A stretch of 64,000 nt of DNA from the NCBI RefSeq assembly GCF_019375475.1, contig NZ_JAHXGQ010000012.1:181632-245631 (forward strand). The letters run 5' to 3'. The notes beneath the pieces were generated by a model. That model ran no database searches, was not told the origin of the DNA, and worked only from the letters and a program-made list of their open reading frames with translations. The position numbers and the translations under genes were made by a program. Shown piece by piece: positions 61,528 through 64,000 of the stretch (position 1 is the first letter of the stretch; every line of letters begins with the position of its first letter). The stretch comes from Saccharothrix obliqua (GTDB lineage Bacteria; Actinomycetota; Actinomycetes; Mycobacteriales; Pseudonocardiaceae).

Positions 61528-62214
61528 TCAGCCGAAGGCGGCCGTGAACAGGCGTACGTCGGGGTTGTCGCGGGTGCGGTAGGTGTACTGCCCGGAGCAC
61601 CAGGACACACCCCCGGTGGTGTGCCAGTCGGCGGGCGGCCAGTAATGGCGGTGGGTGAGCAGTTCGGTCGCCACCGCGCGCTGGTGGCGTCTCGCGCCGA
61701 CGGCCGTGAGCGCGGCGGCGACGAGGTCGTGTGCGGTGGGTGGGGTGGCGATATCACCCGTGGCCGGGAGGAGGAGCAGCAGGCGGGCGGCGGCGCTCAG
61801 CGTGGGATCGGGCTGCTGTGATGTGGCGACGAGTTCGTCCCAGGACAGGCCCGGACCGCGGAAGTTGCCGCTGAGGTGGGCGAGGGGGACGGCCGGTCGG
61901 TCGTCGGACGGGCTGAGCAGGTAGTCGTGACCGCTGTCGTCCGGGAAGTTGCACCACACGAGGTGCACGCGGTGACCGCCGCGAACGGGAACGGTGAACA
62001 CCGGCCACCGGTCCTGGTCGCCCAGGTCCTCGTACAACGCGCTTATGTCCGCGGGGTCGACGTCGAACGCCTCCGCCGCGGAGTCGGCGCCGCCGGTCGA
62101 CATGAGGAACAGCGCCCAGAACACCGGATCGCCGACCAGATCGGTTCGATCCACCAGGATGTCGTCCGGAACTGCCGGTACGAACCCCTCCACGTAACCG
62201 GGAATGCGCACCAC
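61528..62214 (-). CDS. Hypothetical protein, unknown family
   Basis: 228 residues, acidic, cytosolic. Segments such as DPVFWALFLMSTGGADSAAEAF, HLVWCNFPDDSGHDYLLSPSDDRPAVPLAHLSGNFRGPGLSWDELV look like the globular Imm/SMI1-type proteins found in actinomycetes, but I cannot place it in a family. The GTG start at 62214 is the best candidate. It lies between an XRE regulator and IS remnants, with no evident partner. Confidence 0.6.
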   Translation of the reverse strand: MVRIPGYVEGFVPAVPDDILVDRTDLVGDPVFWALFLMSTGGADSAAEAFDVDPADISALYEDLGDQDRWPVFTVPVRGGHRVHLVWCNFPDDSGHDYLLSPSDDRPAVPLAHLSGNFRGPGLSWDELVATSQQPDPTLSAAARLLLLLPATGDIATPPTAHDLVAAALTAVGARRHQRAVATELLTHRHYWPPADWHTTGGVSWCSGQYTYRTRDNPDVRLFTAAFG

Positions 62215-62439
62215 CGCAGTCTTCCACAGGCATTCACACGTACTCGCCCTACGGGTTGACCGCTCGATTCAGCCGGCAGGCGACGTGGATCGAGCGGGCG
62301 ACAGACGCGGACGCGGGTGCGGTGGCGAGGTTGACACACATCGAAAGCCAAGAGATCCGTCAGCCACGCCCACTGCTGCGGCTTCACGATCGGGCGTTGC
62401 GAGGCGCAGTGCGGCGAGCAGCTTCTCGACGCTGCCGAC

Positions 62440-62690
62440 CAGGCGCTACCGTTCGTCGGCGTGCCTCGGCCGAAACTCGATGATCTGGGATGACGGGATG
62501 TCGTCGCCGGGTGCCGTCCACCAACAGGACACGGCCGCGGGTGGCGTCGGCCAGGCTCGGCACATGGCGGCGCAGCAGTCGGGGCAACAGCGGCACGATC
62601 GGCAGGTAGGCGTGGGACACCGTGGGCTGCGGAACCCGGTACATGTCGGCGACGCCGCCACGCCCGCCTGTCCGGCCGCGGTCGGCAGTC
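62440..62690 (-). mobile_element. DDE transposase remnant (same family as at 57.1 kb)
   Basis: The minus strand reads GVADMYRVPQPTVSHAYLPIVPLL, then LLRRHVPSLADATRGRVLLVDGTR, the HTH and first catalytic Asp region of an IS4/IS5-type transposase. Downstream the frame degenerates (RRRHPVIPDHR) and the rest of the gene is absent. It shares long stretches with the relic at 57.1 kb, so two copies once stood about 5 kb apart. Confidence 0.6.
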
Positions 62691-62862
62691 GCGGCGTCAC
62701 GCCCGTGCCAGCAACAGTGCCCGGTCACCCCTTGGTGAGAGCCGTTGGGCGGACACGGATATCCAACGGGGGAAACCGGTCGCATGACCGGAGCAGCCCC
62801 TGGCGCGCGCCGGCCGCTCGGTCGGAGGGTGGCCTCGGCGTCCCGGTGCACGGGACGATGTG

Positions 62863-63063
62863 GTGGTGAGGTCGAACGCCGAACACGCCGGGGAACACCT
62901 GGTGGAGACCATCGCGTTGGCAACCGCCCTCGGCCGGGACCTGGTTGCGGTCCGGCTGGCCGGGTTGTCCACAGCGGAGGCGGCCAAAGCGGTGACCGAC
63001 GCGGTCGTGGCCTGGTGCCGCGCCCGGGGTTGGGCCCCGGAGTTGAGATGCCCGGCCGGATAA
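62863..63063 (+). CDS. Small hypothetical protein
   Basis: About 66 residues: VRSNAEHAGEHLVETIALA, then a helix-rich body with LSTAEAAKAVTDAVVAWCRARGW. Composition and codon use look coding, and the opposite strand does not. No ribosome site is clear among several GTG choices. Followed after about 40 bases by another small frame in the same direction. No family recognised. Confidence 0.4.
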   Translation: MVRSNAEHAGEHLVETIALATALGRDLVAVRLAGLSTAEAAKAVTDAVVAWCRARGWAPELRCPAG

Positions 63064-63100
63064 CCCGGGACGGTGGGCGGCGTGCCCGGCTGGACATTGT

Positions 63101-63319
63101 GTGCGCCCGGCCGTCCGGTCCGGCAAGGTCTGGTCGCTGCGCAGGCTGCTGGCCGAGGTCGACGCCGGGTGCCGCGCGCTGTGGGTGCGCCGGCACGGCC
63201 GCACCTTCGTCGAGGTGCCGGCCACGGTGGGCCCGGTCGACATCGCCGCGACCGCAGGCTGGTCCCGGTGGGTCGACCATCAGGACAGGGGCACGGAGGT
63301 GGTCGCCCGGCCCCTGTAG
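63101..63319 (+). CDS. Small hypothetical protein
   Basis: 72 residues, with SLRRLLAEVDAGCRALWVRRHGRTFVEVPATVGP in pieces, a plausible small alpha/beta domain. It follows the 66-residue ORF closely. Start codon GTG, no obvious ribosome site. No family recognised, and it could be chance. Confidence 0.35.
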   Translation: MRPAVRSGKVWSLRRLLAEVDAGCRALWVRRHGRTFVEVPATVGPVDIAATAGWSRWVDHQDRGTEVVARPL

Positions 63320-63552
63320 GCGACCACCAGCCTGCTGTCTGCGGTGAGCCCTTTCCGCGGTAGTCGCGGTAGATGCAGAAGGAGCCAGCCGGGCATTTGT
63401 TGACGCGTGCCGAGATCCTCGAAGTCGCGAGGTCGGCGAACCGGGTGACCATCGCGGTGGCCTACGCGGCCGGGTTCGATGACGACGGTCTCAGGGCTCG
63501 CGGTGGCGCTGGCCATCACCAGGGCCACCGTGATGCCGTCGGCCGCGGCGGA
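63310..63552 (-). pseudogene. Peptidase-inhibitor I36-like gene, frameshifted
   Basis: One minus-strand frame reads NKCPAGSFCIYRDYRGKG, the Cys-rich start of I36-type secreted inhibitors (CPxGxxCxYxxxxxxG). A signal-peptide-like segment (GITVALVMASATASPETVV) lies directly upstream in another frame, from an ATG near 63552. A one-base shift between about 63450 and 63490 would join them. Both ends of the joined protein look worn, so I call it broken. Confidence 0.45.
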
Positions 63553-63813
63553 CATGGCTCCCATCCGGTTTCAATGGTGTCAACGCAAGTGATTCCCGTC
63601 GACGTGGACGGTCCTGCCGTGGTGTGACCTCCGAACCGTCCGTTGGCCGAGAGCGACGTGTGCACCCGCTCCGGGCTTTCGGGGGTCCGAGACCGGCCTG
63701 GGACCACCGGTGGAGGGCCGACCGGGGGAAAATCCCGGCGATCGACCTGAACTCGGGGAGCGTACTGGTATCCCGGTTTGACACGGGAAGGAAGCGTGGT
63801 TCGGGGGTTCGTG

Positions 63814-64000
63814 ATGGTGGTGGAGTTCGGGGTGCTCGGTGGTGTGCGGGCGTACCGGGACGGTGCGCCGGTGGACCTCGGGCATCCCCGGCAGCGCGGC
63901 GTCCTGGGCGTGTTGTTGGCGGAGGCCAACCGGCCCGTGCCCGTCGAGCGGTTGCTGGACCGGGTGTGGGGCGAACACCCGCCGCGCCGCGGCCGGGACG
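63814..64000 (+). CDS. SARP/AfsR-type regulator (3' partial)
   Basis: 62 codons before the window ends. VEFGVLGGVRAYRDGAPVDLGHPRQRGVLGVLL, in pieces, and RPVPVERLLDRVWGEHPPRR are the start of the OmpR-like DNA-binding domain of SARP (BTAD) regulators, which activate antibiotic clusters. GGGGG lies just before the ATG at 63814. Its targets and its remaining domains are beyond the window. Confidence 0.82.
   Translation, partial: MVVEFGVLGGVRAYRDGAPVDLGHPRQRGVLGVLLAEANRPVPVERLLDRVWGEHPPRRGRD

Noticed and set aside
1..64000. tRNA, rRNA and riboswitch candidates
   Set aside because: I saw no T-loop (GGTTCGAATCC-like) with matching acceptor stem or other RNA signature; a covariance search (tRNAscan-SE, Infernal) would settle it.

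Overview
The window is very GC-rich, with strong G/C bias at third codon positions, many GTG starts and 4-base ATGA/GTGA gene overlaps. Large sensor proteins (nSTAND–WD40, TIR–WD40), XRE regulators with a MmyB-like ligand domain, a SARP regulator and many secreted proteins point to a filamentous actinomycete, most likely of the Saccharothrix/Lentzea/Actinosynnema type. That placement is inferred from gene content only. No rRNA, tRNA, CRISPR array or phage was seen.

Layout. 1–6.5 kb: edge of a biosynthetic cluster (acyl-CoA dehydrogenase, P450, MFS exporter, KAS III-like acyltransferase with a non-canonical triad) with an HxlR regulator and a DUF427 protein. 6.6–16.2 kb: a secreted hemopexin-like protein, a SUKH-3 immunity protein beside a decayed DUF1963 gene, a MarR/lipocalin-like pair, an nSTAND–WD40 sensor and a secreted M23 protein with 165-bp tandem repeats. 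16.3–31 kb: a regulator cut by an insertion-sequence fossil, a subtilase, a CoiA-like nuclease, an erythromycin-esterase homologue with its regulator and a perfect palindrome, a PCMT-type methyltransferase, an AraC/flavodoxin pair, a ricin-type lectin and a LanC pseudogene.

31–38.1 kb, minus strand: a translationally coupled operon (AfsA-type hotdog protein, HAD phosphatase, canonical KAS III, three small proteins) that looks like a butanolide/butenolide-type signal pathway, then a second operon (aldo/keto reductase, CMD-family protein, MFS exporter). 38.2–44.4 kb: an XRE regulator, a large unknown protein, a lipoprotein and a TIR–TM–WD40 protein.

44.7–54.6 kb is the most interesting part: an AvrD-family gene (the family that makes syringolide elicitors from a beta-ketoacyl chain and a pentulose in Pseudomonas) lies in an operon with its own acyl carrier protein, FabG-like reductase, acyl-adenylating ligase and a unique 79-residue ORF. 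Next to it are an LLM flavin monooxygenase, a Gfo/Idh/MocA oxidoreductase, a flavin reductase, an MFS exporter and a divergent MarR regulator. Together they could make, tailor, export and sense an acyl-sugar or butenolide-like molecule. AfsA and AvrD are both linked to beta-ketoacyl plus polyol condensation, and the two systems sit about 10 kb apart.

54.9–64 kb: paired P-loop kinase-like genes, an IS-rich scrapyard (one intact IS5/IS427-type element with a -1 frameshift, IS110-like and IS4/5-like remnants), two SDR genes with an XRE regulator, small hypotheticals, a frameshifted I36-like gene and the start of a SARP regulator.
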